DNA from: an uncultured Bacteroidota bacterium
Lineage (GTDB): Bacteria > Bacteroidota > Bacteroidia > Flavobacteriales > Flavobacteriaceae
Direction: 5' to 3'
Length of the DNA: 64,000 nucleotides
NCBI GenBank assembly: GCA_902561795.1
Contig: CACERG010000002.1
Location: forward strand, 62,001-126,000
The stretch's first letter is position 1. The number at the start of each line of letters is the position of its first letter. Under the pieces are notes generated by a model that saw only the letters and a list, made by a program, of their open reading frames with translations, did not search any database and was not told where the DNA came from. Shown here in pieces: positions 17,326-25,781 of the stretch. The position numbers were made by a program, and so were the translations under genes.

Positions 17326-17612
17326 AAAAATAAAAATCAAAATATCACTTTTCTCAATTTTATTCAATTTTCGCTTAATTTTGTCCATTTTTGATCAATT
17401 TTGATCAATTTTGATCAATTTTTAGCCAATTTTTGCCTTTTTTTAAATTTTTTAAAATTGAAATTTTTCCTCTATTCAAATAATTTTATGCTAATTATAT
17501 TTTATAAATAGCACCCAAAATTTATAATCAATTCACTTAAATAATAAATTAGTGAGATTAACCTTTAAAAAATATATTGTAAATTAAATTTTGGCAAAAG
17601 TTATCATCTAAA
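17326..17612. other. 287-bp intergenic region carrying a phased T-tract array
   Basis: The longest gene-free stretch in the window, between the 59-residue gene and the dipeptidase. Its first half carries the 10-bp-phased T-tracts annotated separately. Its second half (17461-17612) is AT-rich, with an AATTTTGG stretch near 17587 that could contribute to a promoter for the dipeptidase gene, but no clear TAnnTTTG box is present. I see no coding frame with plausible composition and no RNA gene. Confidence 0.6.
17351..17460. repeat. Helically phased T-tract repeats (about 11 units of 10 bp), likely curved DNA
   Basis: Degenerate decamers of the type NNNTCAATTT follow each other in exact 10-bp register for about 110 bp. 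Three consecutive units at 17391, 17401 and 17411 are identical (TTGATCAATT) and contain the 8-bp palindrome TTGATCAA. T-tracts of three to six bases recur once per helical turn, the arrangement known to bend DNA. It may serve as a bent promoter upstream element, a nucleoid-protein site or a transcription end region; the sequence alone cannot decide. Confidence 0.6.
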
Positions 17613-18887
17613 ATGAAAATAAAAAATCACCTTTGTTTATTCGTATTCTTATCCCTTTGCTTAGGTTGTAATGAAAATGTTTTAAAAAGAATTTATGGGA
17701 ATGAAACTGAAAGCGAATTAATAGTAAGAGCTCTTTCAATACATAAAAAAGTTCTTACTTTGGACACCCACGCTGATACACCCTTGAGGATGATAGAGCC
17801 TGGATTTAGGATGTCTGATCGACATGATCCAAATGAAACAGGTTCAAAAGTCGACTACCCACGAATGATTGAAGGGGGTCTTGATGCAATATTTTTTGCT
17901 GCTTTTGTAGCTCAGGACATCCGTAACGACAAAGGTAATTTTAGGGCTAAAAATCTTTGTGTTCAGATGATTGATTCTATTTTGTCCTCAATACAGCAAA
18001 ATTCTGATGTTGTTGGTCTTGCTTTAAACCCAGAAGATGCTTACTCTCTTGAGAAGCAGGGAAAGCGTGCGATTTATATTGGAATTGAAAATGGATATCC
18101 AATAGGAGGGGACCTTTCGAACATTGAGACTTATTACAAAAAAGGAGTTAGATATATAACTTTAGTACACTCATCGAATAATGATTTAGCTGATTCAGCT
18201 ACTGATCCTGCTGGACCTGAACATAATGGTATAAGTGAGTTTGGATCTAAAGTTGTAAAAGAGATGAATCGCTTAGGTATTATGGTTGACGTCTCTCATG
18301 GTAGTGATGCTGTTTTTTATGATGCTATTAAAATTTCAAAAGCTCCTATAATTGCAACGCATTCGAATGCAAGGTCAGTAACAAATCACAAAAGAAATAT
18401 GACTGATGACATGTTGAAGCTTATAGCTAAAAATGGTGGTGTTGTTCAACTTACCATGTTATCAAATTATTTAAGAGATCCTGTTCCTAATATAACAGCC
18501 GAAAAATTAAAAAAGGAACTTTTGTCAAGTATAAAGCCCATCGACCAAATGACAACTTTAGAAAAAGAGACGATGAGAAAACGTCTTAATGAGATAGATG
18601 ATAAGTATCCTATAGCACCGGCCAATTTGAAAAATGTAGTCGATCATATTGATCACATTGTTAATGTTGCAGGTATTGACCATGTAGGCATCGGTTGTGA
18701 TTTTGATGGAGGTGGAGGAATCGATGGTGTTTTTGACGTTAGCCAAGTTATGAATATTACTATTGAACTTGTGAAAAGAGGTTATAACGAAGATCAAATC
18801 GCAAAGATATGGGGTGGTAATTTGATTCGGGTTTTTTCTGAAGTTCAAACAATAGCAAGAAAAATTAAATCTGATACATCTTTATAA
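17613..18887 (+). CDS. Membrane dipeptidase (peptidase family M19), lipoprotein
   Basis: 424 residues with a lipoprotein signal whose lipobox is LCLGC (Cys19). The M19 fold is clear: the zinc-binding HxD in DTHADTP (His53, Asp55), the bridging Glu in YIGIENGYPIG, then LVHSSNNDLADSAT, VDVSHGSD and ATHSNARSV with their His ligands, and GIGCDFDGGGG near the end. Such renal-dipeptidase-like enzymes hydrolyse dipeptides, including some with a D-residue, with two zinc ions. As a lipoprotein it should act in the periplasm or on the surface. The next gene, encoding a DUF6702 protein, starts at the base after its stop codon, so the two are coupled. Confidence 0.92.
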   Translation: MKIKNHLCLFVFLSLCLGCNENVLKRIYGNETESELIVRALSIHKKVLTLDTHADTPLRMIEPGFRMSDRHDPNETGSKVDYPRMIEGGLDAIFFAAFVAQDIRNDKGNFRAKNLCVQMIDSILSSIQQNSDVVGLALNPEDAYSLEKQGKRAIYIGIENGYPIGGDLSNIETYYKKGVRYITLVHSSNNDLADSATDPAGPEHNGISEFGSKVVKEMNRLGIMVDVSHGSDAVFYDAIKISKAPIIATHSNARSVTNHKRNMTDDMLKLIAKNGGVVQLTMLSNYLRDPVPNITAEKLKKELLSSIKPIDQMTTLEKETMRKRLNEIDDKYPIAPANLKNVVDHIDHIVNVAGIDHVGIGCDFDGGGGIDGVFDVSQVMNITIELVKRGYNEDQIAKIWGGNLIRVFSEVQTIARKIKSDTSL

Positions 18888-19400
18888 TTGATTTTTAACC
18901 ATTTATTAATCAGTTTAGCACTTCTATTTTATTATAATTTAGACGAACACCCACTAAGATTATCACTTTGTGAAATAGAGTATTTTTCAGAAACACGCAT
19001 TATTTCGATCAACTTAAAGTTATTTCTAACAGATGTGAATGAGGCTATTCTTTTTGATCCAAATAACAATGAACTCGCATTTTGCCAGCCTAATGAATCA
19101 ACTAATGCAAACCAAATGCTTTTAGATTATATAAATAGATATTTTTATGTTAAGGTGAATGAAGAATCAATTCCTCTAGTAATTAAAAATAAAAGATTAA
19201 GTGGTGAGGATGAAAATACCGCTTTGTGGATTAATTTAGAACACAGTCAGTTAGGTGAATTAAATTCCATCGAAATCAAAAATGCTATTTTCACCGACCT
19301 TTTCTTTGATCAAAATAACATTGTTTACATTCACATTAATAATCAATCGAATAGTATAATGCTAAATAAAAAAACCTCAGTTTATCACTTGAAATTTTAA
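18888..19400 (+). CDS. DUF6702 family exported protein
   Basis: 170 residues starting at a TTG immediately after the dipeptidase stop; no ATG is available and the TTG gives a hydrophobic leader (about 1-16). The mature part begins HPLRLSLCEIEY and continues with NLKLFLTDVNEAI and a DYINRYFYVKVN segment, ending in strands such as NNIVYIHINNQ. This is the layout of the DUF6702 family, small periplasmic proteins of Bacteroidota. Their function is unknown. It is followed one base later by a HupE/UreJ-like membrane protein, a pairing I have the impression recurs in flavobacteria and that hints at a shared metal-transport or protein-handling role. Confidence 0.75.
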   Translation: MIFNHLLISLALLFYYNLDEHPLRLSLCEIEYFSETRIISINLKLFLTDVNEAILFDPNNNELAFCQPNESTNANQMLLDYINRYFYVKVNEESIPLVIKNKRLSGEDENTALWINLEHSQLGELNSIEIKNAIFTDLFFDQNNIVYIHINNQSNSIMLNKKTSVYHLKF

Positions 19401-19401
19401 A

Positions 19402-19986
19402 ATGCATCCTTTTCAATTTTATTTAAAATTAGGTTTTAATCACATAGCAAATTTTAATGGATATGATCATATTCTTTTTTTAGTTGTTCTTTGTGCAGTT
19501 TATCAATTGAAACAATGGAAAAAGATAATAATCTTAGTAACCGCATTTACAATTGGACATAGCATCACACTATTCTTAGTCTCTTTTGATATTTTCTCAA
19601 TCCCATCACGTTACGTTAAATTACTTATACCCATAACAATTATGATTACCTCGTTACATAATATCAGAAGTATTGAAATAATAAGAAATTCAAATATGTC
19701 AAAAAATTATTTTCTTGCCCTATTTTTTGGATTAATTCACGGTATGGACTTCTCAAATTACTTTAAAGCTCTAATCATGTCGCCCAACGAAATTATTATA
19801 CCATTATTTGGTTTTAATGTTGGTTTAGAAATAGGACAATTTTTAATCGTTTTTTTTATTGTTTTAATTTCCTATGTTTTTTTGAGTTTTTTAAAGGTAA
19901 AATATTACAGCTGGAACTTATTTGTCTCTGGTGCAGCATTTGGCATCTCGCTAATTTCAATTTTAGAATTAGGCTTAGGATTTTAG
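19402..19986 (+). CDS. HupE/UreJ-like membrane protein
   Basis: 194 residues with about six hydrophobic helices. The FNHIANFNGYDHILFLVVL segment near the N-terminus and TAFTIGHSITLFL near residue 50 carry the conserved GxDHxLFL and GHS motifs of the HupE/UreJ_2 family; LFFGLIHGMDFS adds the third conserved His-Gly motif. Family members include proposed nickel or cobalt permeases, but most Bacteroidota members have no shown substrate. The motif histidines suggest metal passage. It overlaps no gene but lies one base after the DUF6702 gene, so the two are surely co-translated. No hydrogenase or urease genes are near. Confidence 0.85.
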   Translation: MHPFQFYLKLGFNHIANFNGYDHILFLVVLCAVYQLKQWKKIIILVTAFTIGHSITLFLVSFDIFSIPSRYVKLLIPITIMITSLHNIRSIEIIRNSNMSKNYFLALFFGLIHGMDFSNYFKALIMSPNEIIIPLFGFNVGLEIGQFLIVFFIVLISYVFLSFLKVKYYSWNLFVSGAAFGISLISILELGLGF

Positions 19987-20091
19987 TAAATAAATTAAAA
20001 TTTAATTATTTAAAATTCCTTTATATTTATTAGAGACTTTATTAAACAATGTCTGCATTTTAACTTTATCAATTAACTGTTTCAAAATCAA

Positions 20092-22137
20092 ATGATAAAT
20101 AATTCGATATTCAGATACTTTTTAGTAATTATTGCTTCACAATTCTCTACAATATTGTATTCCCAATCAAATCAAAATTTCAAACCAATTGATGTCTTTA
20201 ATCTAGAATATGTTTCTAATCCAAAGATTTCTCCTGATGGGGAAAAAATTCTATATGTAAGAAACTTTAAGGATATAATGACAGATGAAAATTATTCAAA
20301 TATTTGGATAGTAGATTACGATGGCTCAAATAATACAGCAATTACAACAGGCAATCAAAAGGATTATGACCCAACATGGTCAAAATCAGGAGATAAATTT
20401 GTATTTAAGTCAGATATTGATAGTACTGTTCAATTATACTTATATACACTATCTCAAAATTCAAAACAAAAACTCACAAATTCGCAAAACTCAATCGAAC
20501 AAGTAAGTTGGTCAGATGATGACAAATATCTTGCTTTTACATCTTTTGTTGAGAAAACTAAGGATCATTTTATAGAAATGCCAGAAAAACCTAAAGGTGC
20601 TAAATGGAATGATCCAGCAATAGAAATTGATAACATTAAATACCGAAGTGATGGAAAAGGATATTTAAATCAAGGGTTTTCACAAATTTTCATTCTACCT
20701 GTAGAAGGTGGTACTCCAAGACAAATTACAACTTTAAAAAATGATGCAAAATCTCCAAAATGGTTGTCAAAAAGTGAGATAATATTTTCATCAAATCTTC
20801 ATGAAAATTCAGATTTAGAGCCTAGGAATTCAGAGTTATATGTTATTGATATAAAAACTAAAAAAATTAAGGTACTGACCAAAAGAAAGGGACCAGACTT
20901 CTCACCTCAGGTTTTTCATGATAAGTCTAAAATTGCCTACTTAGGTTTTGACGAAAAGTATTTAGGATATCAACAGAATGACTTATACATTATGTCAAGT
21001 GATGGGAAAAATATTCAAAATGTTTCAAAAAATTTTGATAGAAACATAACTAATATAAAATGGGCCAAAGATGGTAGGGGACTTTATTTTCAATACGACG
21101 ATAAAGGTATGACCAAGCTTTCATATATCTCAAGCTCTGGAAAAGTTAAAGATATTGTAAATCAACTTGGTGGATTATCAATTGGGCGTCCCTACAGTGG
21201 AGCTAGTTTTAGTGTTTCAAAAAATGATAGATATGCTTTCACCTTTGGAAATGTTTACAATCCATCAGATTTAGCTGCTGGATTCAACGGAAGGTACAAT
21301 AGACTTACTTTTTTAAATAAAGATTTATTTGATTATAAAAAACTTGGTGAAGTTGAAGAGGTGTGGTTTGAATCATCTTTTGATAAAAGACAAATTCAAG
21401 GCTGGATAATAAAGCCACCTAATTTCGATGATTCTAAAAAATATCCTTTAATATTAGAAATTCACGGTGGTCCTTTTTCAAATTATGGATTTAGATTCTC
21501 AGCGGAAATGCAACTATTTGCTAGTAAAGGCTATGTAGTCTTGTATATAAATCCAAGAGGGAGTACTAGTTATGGAAGTGAGTTTGCAAATCTAATACAC
21601 CACAATTATCCCAATCAAGACTATGACGATCTCATGTCCGGTGTTGACCATGTAATTAAAAGGTCCTACATAGATGAAAATAATCTATTTGTTACTGGTG
21701 GAAGTGGAGGAGGTGTTTTATCGGCTTGGATAATAGGTAAAACAAATCGATTCAAAGCGGCTGTAGTTTCAAAACCTGTTATTAACTGGTATAGCTTTGT
21801 TTTGTACGCAGATAATGTGAATGTGTATTATAAATACTGGTTTCCTGGCCTTCCATGGGATAACTTGAATCATTATATGAAACGATCCCCAATTTCATAT
21901 GTTGGAAATGTTAAAACCCCAACAATGCTATTGACTGGCGAGGAAGATTACAGAACTCCAATAGCAGAAAGTGAACAATTTTATGCTGGATTAAAACTTA
22001 ATGAAGTTGAATCAATGCTTGTTCGTATACCTAACGCGAGCCACGGAATTGCAAAAAGACCGAGCAACTTAATTACAAAGGTAAATGCAATTATTGCTTG
22101 GTTTGAAAAATATAGATCTAAAAAAAGTAAGCAGTAG
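20092..22137 (+). CDS. S9 family serine peptidase (prolyl oligopeptidase/acylaminoacyl-peptidase type)
   Basis: 681 residues with a signal peptide (cleavage near LYSQ, about residue 25). An N-terminal WD40-like/TolB-like beta-propeller spans about residues 35-400 with repeated ISPDGEKILYV, WSKSGDKFVF and WSDDDKYLAF units. The C-terminal alpha/beta-hydrolase has the nucleophile Ser538 in GGSGGG, Asp619 in GEEDYRTP and His651 in NASHG. Such enzymes cleave short peptides in the periplasm. The gene stands alone, with 105 bases before it and a small lipoprotein-like gene 102 bases after. It complements the M19 dipeptidase upstream in peptide use. Confidence 0.95.
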   Translation: MINNSIFRYFLVIIASQFSTILYSQSNQNFKPIDVFNLEYVSNPKISPDGEKILYVRNFKDIMTDENYSNIWIVDYDGSNNTAITTGNQKDYDPTWSKSGDKFVFKSDIDSTVQLYLYTLSQNSKQKLTNSQNSIEQVSWSDDDKYLAFTSFVEKTKDHFIEMPEKPKGAKWNDPAIEIDNIKYRSDGKGYLNQGFSQIFILPVEGGTPRQITTLKNDAKSPKWLSKSEIIFSSNLHENSDLEPRNSELYVIDIKTKKIKVLTKRKGPDFSPQVFHDKSKIAYLGFDEKYLGYQQNDLYIMSSDGKNIQNVSKNFDRNITNIKWAKDGRGLYFQYDDKGMTKLSYISSSGKVKDIVNQLGGLSIGRPYSGASFSVSKNDRYAFTFGNVYNPSDLAAGFNGRYNRLTFLNKDLFDYKKLGEVEEVWFESSFDKRQIQGWIIKPPNFDDSKKYPLILEIHGGPFSNYGFRFSAEMQLFASKGYVVLYINPRGSTSYGSEFANLIHHNYPNQDYDDLMSGVDHVIKRSYIDENNLFVTGGSGGGVLSAWIIGKTNRFKAAVVSKPVINWYSFVLYADNVNVYYKYWFPGLPWDNLNHYMKRSPISYVGNVKTPTMLLTGEEDYRTPIAESEQFYAGLKLNEVESMLVRIPNASHGIAKRPSNLITKVNAIIAWFEKYRSKKSKQ

Positions 22138-22239
22138 AGTATAGAAAAATCCATCAAACAGGAAAACTTAAATTAGAAATAGATAAATTAAAAGTGTTTA
22201 CCATGATAAAGATATTTCAACAACAAAAATTTTCATTTA

Positions 22240-22482
22240 TTGAATAATTATTACTTGCTTTTACCGATTCTTTTGTTTTGTTTTTGTCAAAAAACTGATT
22301 GTGTTGAAATAACTAGAAAACAGAAAAGTGGGAGTAATTTTTTATTTTTTTTTGAAGATGAGTATAACCCCCTCTTTAACAACCCAACTGTACTTGACCA
22401 ATATGGGGCAATTCCATCAGGTTCTGTAAGTGAAGAAGTGTATAATAATTATGACGTAGGTGACATTTACTGTATAGAGTAG
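22240..22482 (+). CDS. Small putative lipoprotein, unknown function
   Basis: 80 residues from a TTG at 22240. The first 16 residues are strongly hydrophobic and end in a lipobox-like LFCFC before QKTDC, so it looks like a lipoprotein. The mature part is acidic and aromatic, with FLFFFEDEYNPLFNNP and a YDVGDIYCIE ending that holds a further Cys. I recognise no family. There is no ATG alternative in frame that keeps the leader; an ATG at 22203 opens a different 14-codon frame. It lies between the S9 peptidase and the convergent SMP-30 gene. Coding status is likely but not certain. Confidence 0.5.
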   Translation: MNNYYLLLPILLFCFCQKTDCVEITRKQKSGSNFLFFFEDEYNPLFNNPTVLDQYGAIPSGSVSEEVYNNYDVGDIYCIE

Positions 22483-22518
22483 ATATCAAAATAATATTAA
22501 TTAAACACGTTGAGAATC

Positions 22519-23505
22519 TTATGATTTCAATTTAATTCTTGCAAGTACATTATCGGATGTAAGATATAGGTAACTCTCATCAGAATCAAAAGCACAATTT
22601 GCAGTTGCTTTACCTGGCATGATAGTGCCAAGATGTTTCCCTTTCGAGTCCAAAAGAAGAACACCGCCAGGCCCAGTTGTGAAGATAATTCCAGAGGAGT
22701 GAAGTTTAAGGCCGTCAAAAAGACCGACTCTATTCTTACTTAACTTGTTACCATCAAAAAAAACTCTTTCATTTACTAGCCCATTTTTATTATTATCAAA
22801 AGCTATAATTACATTATTATCTTTATCGGAATTACCAACATAAACTGTTTTTTCGTCTTCTGAAAGAATAATTCCATTTGGACGTTTCATACTTTTAGAA
22901 AGCAATTCAATTCCCTTTGATTCACTCCATTTATAAATTCCATTAAAATTCAATTCTTTAAGTGGATCATCATCCTGAATTTTCAATCCATATGGTGGAT
23001 CAGTGAAATAAATTGATCCACTTTTATCAAAAACTAAATCATTTGGACTATTGAGTCTTTTACCTTCATATTTTTCAACAATTATATCAAAGGAAGGTTT
23101 TTTAAAATTCCATTTTTTAAGGCGAGCAATAGTTCTATCCCCGTGCTGACACAATATTAAATTTCCATTTTTGTCTAGAGCTAACCCATTGGATCCATCT
23201 AATTTATTTGTTGGAGAATAATTTGTCATTCCACTAGGCTCTAAAAAAATACTTAAGCCTTTTTTCTCATTCCACATATAAACTTTGTTATTAGGTACAT
23301 CTGAAAATAAAACTCCATTTAATCTGTCAACCCAAACTGGCCCTTCAGCCCAATCAAATCCCTCTGCGAGTAATTCAATTTTAGCGTTTTTATCTATTAG
23401 GTCTTCCATTCTCGGATCTAAGAATTCGAGAGAACCAATTTTAGTTTTTTGACTTTGTAAAACCAAAAAACTTAGCATTAAGCATATTGATAAATATTTT
23501 TTCAT
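22519..23505 (-). CDS. SMP-30/gluconolactonase/LRE family protein, exported
   Basis: 328 residues with a signal peptide (about 1-18). The beta-propeller starts with FDWAEGPVWVD, whose Glu54 is the first metal ligand, continues with SNGLALDKNGNLILCQHG and LNSPNDLVFDKSGSIYFTDPPYG, and ends with RPNGIILSEDEKTVYVGNSD. These are the gluconolactonase/LRE landmarks. As an exported member it would hydrolyse sugar lactones in the periplasm, in contrast to the cytoplasmic homologue at 2174-3049. The upstream 131-bp divergent region separates it from the Tat-exported SGNH hydrolase, with which it may share control. Confidence 0.9.
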   Translation of the reverse strand: MKKYLSICLMLSFLVLQSQKTKIGSLEFLDPRMEDLIDKNAKIELLAEGFDWAEGPVWVDRLNGVLFSDVPNNKVYMWNEKKGLSIFLEPSGMTNYSPTNKLDGSNGLALDKNGNLILCQHGDRTIARLKKWNFKKPSFDIIVEKYEGKRLNSPNDLVFDKSGSIYFTDPPYGLKIQDDDPLKELNFNGIYKWSESKGIELLSKSMKRPNGIILSEDEKTVYVGNSDKDNNVIIAFDNNKNGLVNERVFFDGNKLSKNRVGLFDGLKLHSSGIIFTTGPGGVLLLDSKGKHLGTIMPGKATANCAFDSDESYLYLTSDNVLARIKLKS

Positions 23506-23663
23506 GAATTCAATTTAAAAATTATATTCTGATTTTTAGATCACAACTATAAACTATTTTGATTTTTACTCCTAACAGTAAAATAATATGAAAATTTTTT
23601 GTGAACAGCTTTAAGACGTTTTAATAAATAAGTATATTGATATCTAATACTAGTGTAAAATTT

Positions 23664-24791
23664 ATGGAAAACAATTATCTCAGCCGTCGAAAATTTAATA
23701 CTAAAATTCTTATAGGTGCTTTTGGTTTAGGTGCTTCGCATAGTTTATTTGCTCAAAAAAAAATTATTTTTAAAAAAGAAATTGATTGGTTTGATGCAAA
23801 AGACATTGGAGTAGAGGGAAAGGGGTGGACAGATACCAAAAGATATTTTGACCGTTTACCATCGAAAGCTGAGGGTATTGTTCGAAATCCGGTATGGAAC
23901 CTCTCTCGACATTCTGCTGGAATGTGTTTGCGATTTGAAACTGACTCCCCAAATATATATGTTCGTTATAAATTATATTCAGAAAGGCTTTCGATGACTC
24001 ATATGCCTGCAACTGGAGTAAGTGGAGTCGATTTATATGCTGAAGATGGTGAAGGTATTAGCCGTTGGGTTAATGGGGTAGGAGCAGAAGATCAAAAAGT
24101 TGACAAAACATTAGCTCAAGGATTAGCCCCTGGTTCCCGAAGATATACATTGTATTTTCCTTTATATAATGGGGTTGATAAAATGGAAATTGGTGTTGAA
24201 AAAGGTAATTTTTTTAATCCACTGCATCCTCGAAAGGAAAAACCAATTCTTTTTTACGGAACTTCTATTATGCATGGTGCTTGTGCATCAAGACCTGGGA
24301 TATCATTTCCCGCTATTTTAGGAAGACGTTTAGGGCGACCCATTATTAATCTAGGCTTTGATGGAAACGGTATTATGGAACCAGAAGTTGCGTCTCTTCT
24401 AGCTGAGTTAGATCCTTGTGTATTTGTAATTGACTGCCTCCCAAACATGAATGAAAAAAGTGTTTCAGAGAGAACGATCCCATTAGTTAAAAAGTTGAGA
24501 GAAACAAATAATAAAACACCTATACTTTTAGTTGAAGACAGGAGTTTTACAAACACATCATTTTTTCCTTCAATCAAGTTGCACCACCAAAAGAGCAGAA
24601 GAGCACTAAAAAAAGCATTTGCAGAGTTGGTTTATTCAGGAGAGGTGAATTTATACTATTTAGATGGAGAAAATTTGTTGGGTAGAGACGGTGAGGGTGC
24701 TACAGACGGATCACATCCAAGTGATTTAGGAATGATTCGATACGCAGATGCTTATGAGCCAGCATTAAGGTCTATCTTAAAACAGTTTTAG
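23664..24791 (+). CDS. SGNH/GDSL-type hydrolase with N-terminal GxDLY domain, Tat-exported
   Basis: 375 residues from the ATG at 23664; a TTG at 23637 would add nine residues and push the export signal inward. The N-terminus carries a twin-arginine motif (LSRRKFN, residues 6-12) followed by a hydrophobic stretch to LFAQ at 28-31. An N-terminal beta domain contains the GVDLY signature at 121-125. The SGNH domain begins with LFYGTSIMHG, placing the nucleophile Ser at 201, and ends with TDGSHPSDLG supplying Asp and His. Such proteins are esterases, often deacetylating polysaccharides. It probably acts in the periplasm on a sugar ester, matching the lactonase next door. Polysaccharide substrate is unknown. 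Confidence 0.85.
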   Translation: MENNYLSRRKFNTKILIGAFGLGASHSLFAQKKIIFKKEIDWFDAKDIGVEGKGWTDTKRYFDRLPSKAEGIVRNPVWNLSRHSAGMCLRFETDSPNIYVRYKLYSERLSMTHMPATGVSGVDLYAEDGEGISRWVNGVGAEDQKVDKTLAQGLAPGSRRYTLYFPLYNGVDKMEIGVEKGNFFNPLHPRKEKPILFYGTSIMHGACASRPGISFPAILGRRLGRPIINLGFDGNGIMEPEVASLLAELDPCVFVIDCLPNMNEKSVSERTIPLVKKLRETNNKTPILLVEDRSFTNTSFFPSIKLHHQKSRRALKKAFAELVYSGEVNLYYLDGENLLGRDGEGATDGSHPSDLGMIRYADAYEPALRSILKQF

Positions 24792-24802
24792 ATTTATAAA
24801 TT

Positions 24803-24827
24803 AAACCCCCACTACTAGCAGGGGTTT
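24803..24827 (-). terminator. Hairpin between SGNH hydrolase gene and tRNA-Ser, probable terminator
   Basis: AAACCCC at 24803-24809 pairs with GGGGTTT at 24821-24827 around an 11-base loop. Read on the minus strand it follows the tRNA by about 14 bases and is trailed by TTTAATTTA, so it fits a terminator of the tRNA transcript; it may also end the SGNH transcript from the other side. Confidence 0.6.
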
Positions 24828-24840
24828 CCAAAGGATATAG

Positions 24841-24925
24841 CGGAGAAAGAGGGATTCGAACCCCCGGAGGTGTGACCCTCAACAGTTTTCAAGACTGCCG
24901 CATTCGACCACTCTGCCATTTCTCC
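24841..24925 (-). tRNA. tRNA-Ser (anticodon UGA)
   Basis: Read on the minus strand, a 7-bp acceptor stem GGAGAAA/TTTCTCC closes the cloverleaf, with discriminator G at 24841 as expected for serine. The D-arm is GCAGAGTGGTCGAATGC, the anticodon loop CTTGAAA gives anticodon TGA, a long variable arm (GAGG...CCTC) marks a class II tRNA, and the T-arm has GGTTCGAATCC. No CCA is encoded, usual in Flavobacteriia. It reads UCA and, by wobble, other UCN codons. Confidence 0.96.
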
Positions 24926-25002
24926 TTAAGGGAGATAAATATACATTGCTTTTTCCGATTAGAAAACATTTCATTAATTCTCTTTTAATATAGTTAGAGT
25001 CA

Positions 25003-25010
25003 TAGTTTTG
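25003..25010 (+). promoter_or_regulatory. Candidate -7 box TAGTTTTG of the TSUP permease gene
   Basis: TAGTTTTG matches the Bacteroidota -7 consensus TAnnTTTG exactly and ends 16 bases before the ATG at 25027. A convincing -33 TTTG is not visible, only a T-rich stretch near 24981, so this is a moderate call. Confidence 0.4.
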
Positions 25011-25026
25011 TATATTTAAAAATCAT

Positions 25027-25779
25027 ATGGATGCTACATTAGAGCTAGTAATTTTACTTGCTATCGGATTTTTAGCAGGAATAGTTAATACCCTTGCAGG
25101 AGGGGGTTCATTATTTACACTTCCGATTCTGATTTTTCTTGGATTGCCTCCGCAAATTGCAAATGGAACAAATAGAGTTGTAATTGTAGCACAATCTTTA
25201 AGTGGATCGATAGGTTACTCTAGTAAAGGAATTTACTCATATCCATTTAATATATATCTAGGTATAAGTGCCAGTATTGGAGCGTATATTGGTGCCAAAA
25301 TAGCTTTAAATATTGACGGAGAGATTTTCAATAAAATATTGGCTGTAATAATAATTATTGTTGGAGGATTAATCTTCATCCAAAAGAAAAAATTAACAAA
25401 CTTTATTAATGAGCGGACTTCTGGAAAATATTTATGGTTAAGCATTTTAGTTTTTTTTGTTTTTGGTATTTATGGAGGCTTTATAAATGCAGGAATAGGC
25501 ATACTTATAATGTTATTTCTTAATAGATTAAACCAGATGTCTCTAGTAAAAAGTAACGCAACTAAAGTGTCTGTTGTTTTTATTTACTCATTTTTTGCTT
25601 TATTAATCTTTGCTTATAACAATTCAATAGATTGGCAAATGGGTATATCTATGGCTGTAGGTTCAATTTTTGGTGCATGGTTTGCAAGCCGTTGGTCTGT
25701 TAAAAAAGGTGATAATTTGATTCGTTATGCAGTGGTTGTAAGTACCGCAATAATTTCAATAAAACTTTGGTTTTTTTAA
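25027..25779 (+). CDS. TSUP family (TauE/SafE) membrane permease
   Basis: 250 residues with about eight hydrophobic helices in two related halves. The first helix is followed by GIVNTLAGGGSLFTLP, and the second half has FGIYGGFINAGIGILIM, the paired glycine-rich motifs of the TauE/SafE (TSUP) family. Members export or import sulfite, sulfoacetate or related organic anions. No sulfur-metabolism genes surround it, so the substrate is open. It ends two bases before the convergent ribB gene. The TAGTTTTG box just upstream suggests its own promoter. Confidence 0.9.
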   Translation: MDATLELVILLAIGFLAGIVNTLAGGGSLFTLPILIFLGLPPQIANGTNRVVIVAQSLSGSIGYSSKGIYSYPFNIYLGISASIGAYIGAKIALNIDGEIFNKILAVIIIIVGGLIFIQKKKLTNFINERTSGKYLWLSILVFFVFGIYGGFINAGIGILIMLFLNRLNQMSLVKSNATKVSVVFIYSFFALLIFAYNNSIDWQMGISMAVGSIFGAWFASRWSVKKGDNLIRYAVVVSTAIISIKLWFF

Positions 25780-25781
25780 CT

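Noticed and set aside
17351-17460. CRISPR array
   Set aside because: The units are contiguous 10-mers without spacers, so they are not CRISPR repeats.
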